A stretch of 5,388 nucleotides of DNA from an uncultured Anaerocolumna sp. (GTDB taxonomy: Bacteria > Bacillota > Clostridia > Lachnospirales > Lachnospiraceae). Where the stretch lies: the NCBI GenBank assembly GCA_937901695.1, contig CALDJN010000199.1, forward strand, positions 1 through 5,388. Direction: 5' to 3'. The notes under the pieces were generated by a model. That model searched no databases. It was not told the DNA's origin and saw only the letters and a program-made list of their open reading frames with translations. This document shows, one piece after another, positions 4,771 to 5,388 of the stretch (its first letter is position 1; every line of letters starts with the position of its first letter). The position numbers and the translations under genes were made by a program.

Positions 4771-5388
4771 CTACATAAGACGATTTTCTACTTCATTTTT
4801 TGTAGGAATAGAACTGGTAGCACCTTTTCTGGTTACTGCTATGGAGGCTGCAAGAGAACCAATTTCAAGGGATTTTTCAATAGATTTTCCCTCTATTACA
4901 GAAGCCAGATAGTACCCAGTGAAAGTATCCCCTGCTGCTGTCGTATCCACAGCATTTACCTTATAACTTTCTCTAAAATATTTCTTTCCATTTCCACTAT
5001 ACATAGCCCCATCTTTACCCAAGGTTAAAACTACTTCAGAGCTTGGATACTTTTCTGCCATAACCTTAAGGATATTATCCGGTTCTTTCTCTCCTGTAAT
5101 TTGATAACCTTCAATTTCATTCATTAAAAATAATGAGACTTTACTCAAATCACAGGCTTGCACTTTTTCATTAAAAGGTGAAGGATTAAGTATAATCTTA
5201 AGCTTCTTCTGATAAGCCTTATCAATGATTTGATCTAATAAATTAATCTCATTCTGTAGAAGAATCATATCTCCTTCTTCAAAATAATCAAGAACTTCCC
5301 CTATATGCTCTAAAGTATTTAAGCCATTTGAGCCAGGATATAAGATAATGCAATTTTGCCCATGTTTATCTACTTGAATAATAGTATG
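4771..5388 (-). CDS. rbsK: Ribokinase-type PfkB sugar kinase (C-terminal 205 residues; start beyond window)
   Basis: The reading frame is open to the window's right edge and lacks roughly the first 100 residues of a family protein of about 305. What remains follows the ribokinase order: IIQVDKHGQNCIILYPGSNG near the visible start, ILLQNEI just after, NEIEGYQITGE about 50 residues further on, LTLGKDGA, then the PfkB signature VDTTAAGDTF with the catalytic Asp (visible residue 154), and GATSSIPTKNEV before the TAG at 4773-4771. The enzyme would phosphorylate a sugar, D-ribose to ribose-5-phosphate if the assignment is right, in the cytoplasm. Substrate choice in PfkB kinases depends partly on the missing N-terminal half, so other pentose or nucleoside kinases remain possible. 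No ribose transporter is in view. Confidence 0.88.
   Translation of the reverse strand, partial: HTIIQVDKHGQNCIILYPGSNGLNTLEHIGEVLDYFEEGDMILLQNEINLLDQIIDKAYQKKLKIILNPSPFNEKVQACDLSKVSLFLMNEIEGYQITGEKEPDNILKVMAEKYPSSEVVLTLGKDGAMYSGNGKKYFRESYKVNAVDTTAAGDTFTGYYLASVIEGKSIEKSLEIGSLAASIAVTRKGATSSIPTKNEVENRLM

Overview
The window is AT-rich DNA with strong Shine-Dalgarno sites (AAAGGAG, GGAGGA), lipoprotein-type secretion and a transcription-terminating TPP riboswitch. This points to a low-GC Firmicute, most likely of class Clostridia. A Lachnospiraceae-type host is my guess from the gene set and the style of the intergenic repeats; it is not proven here.

Positions 1-3574 hold one leftward (minus-strand) operon for uptake of a thiamine-pyrimidine precursor. 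It reads, in transcription order: a sigma-A-type promoter (about 3546-3574); a TPP riboswitch aptamer (about 3430-3536); an intrinsic terminator as expression platform (3341-3377); a small COG0011/MTH1187-type thiamine-binding protein (3018-3314); an ABC permease, thiX type (2273-3049); a lipoprotein substrate-binding protein of the ThiY/THI5-like family (1077-2129); and an ABC ATPase, thiZ type (722 leftward, cut by the window edge). When TPP is plentiful the aptamer should fold and the terminator should stop transcription. When TPP is scarce an antiterminator that I can trace in the sequence should let the transporter be made.

Two stretches inside the operon are not explained by its genes. 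The thiX-thiY junction (2140-2299) carries two full copies and one partial copy of a 65/66-bp tandem repeat, which includes the last codons of thiX. The thiY-thiZ gap (723-1076, about 350 bp) contains no credible gene but is densely packed with hairpins. These include a perfect 14-bp stem just after thiY and a group of further inverted repeats that looks like a dispersed or structured element.

Divergently from the riboswitch operon, on the plus strand, lies a single ECF-transporter S component (3773-4330). Its substrate cannot be settled from sequence alone; the position next to thiamine genes makes a vitamin or vitamin precursor likely. It converges, with a 42-bp overlap, on a small minus-strand gene of uncertain family (4289-4609) that weakly resembles Spo0E-like phosphatases. 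The right end (4771-5388) is the C-terminal two thirds of a ribokinase-type PfkB sugar kinase on the minus strand.

I see no tRNA, rRNA, CRISPR array, phage gene or transposase. The gene set itself is a known vitamin-uptake system. The least explained material is the intergenic structure inside the operon and the small protein.
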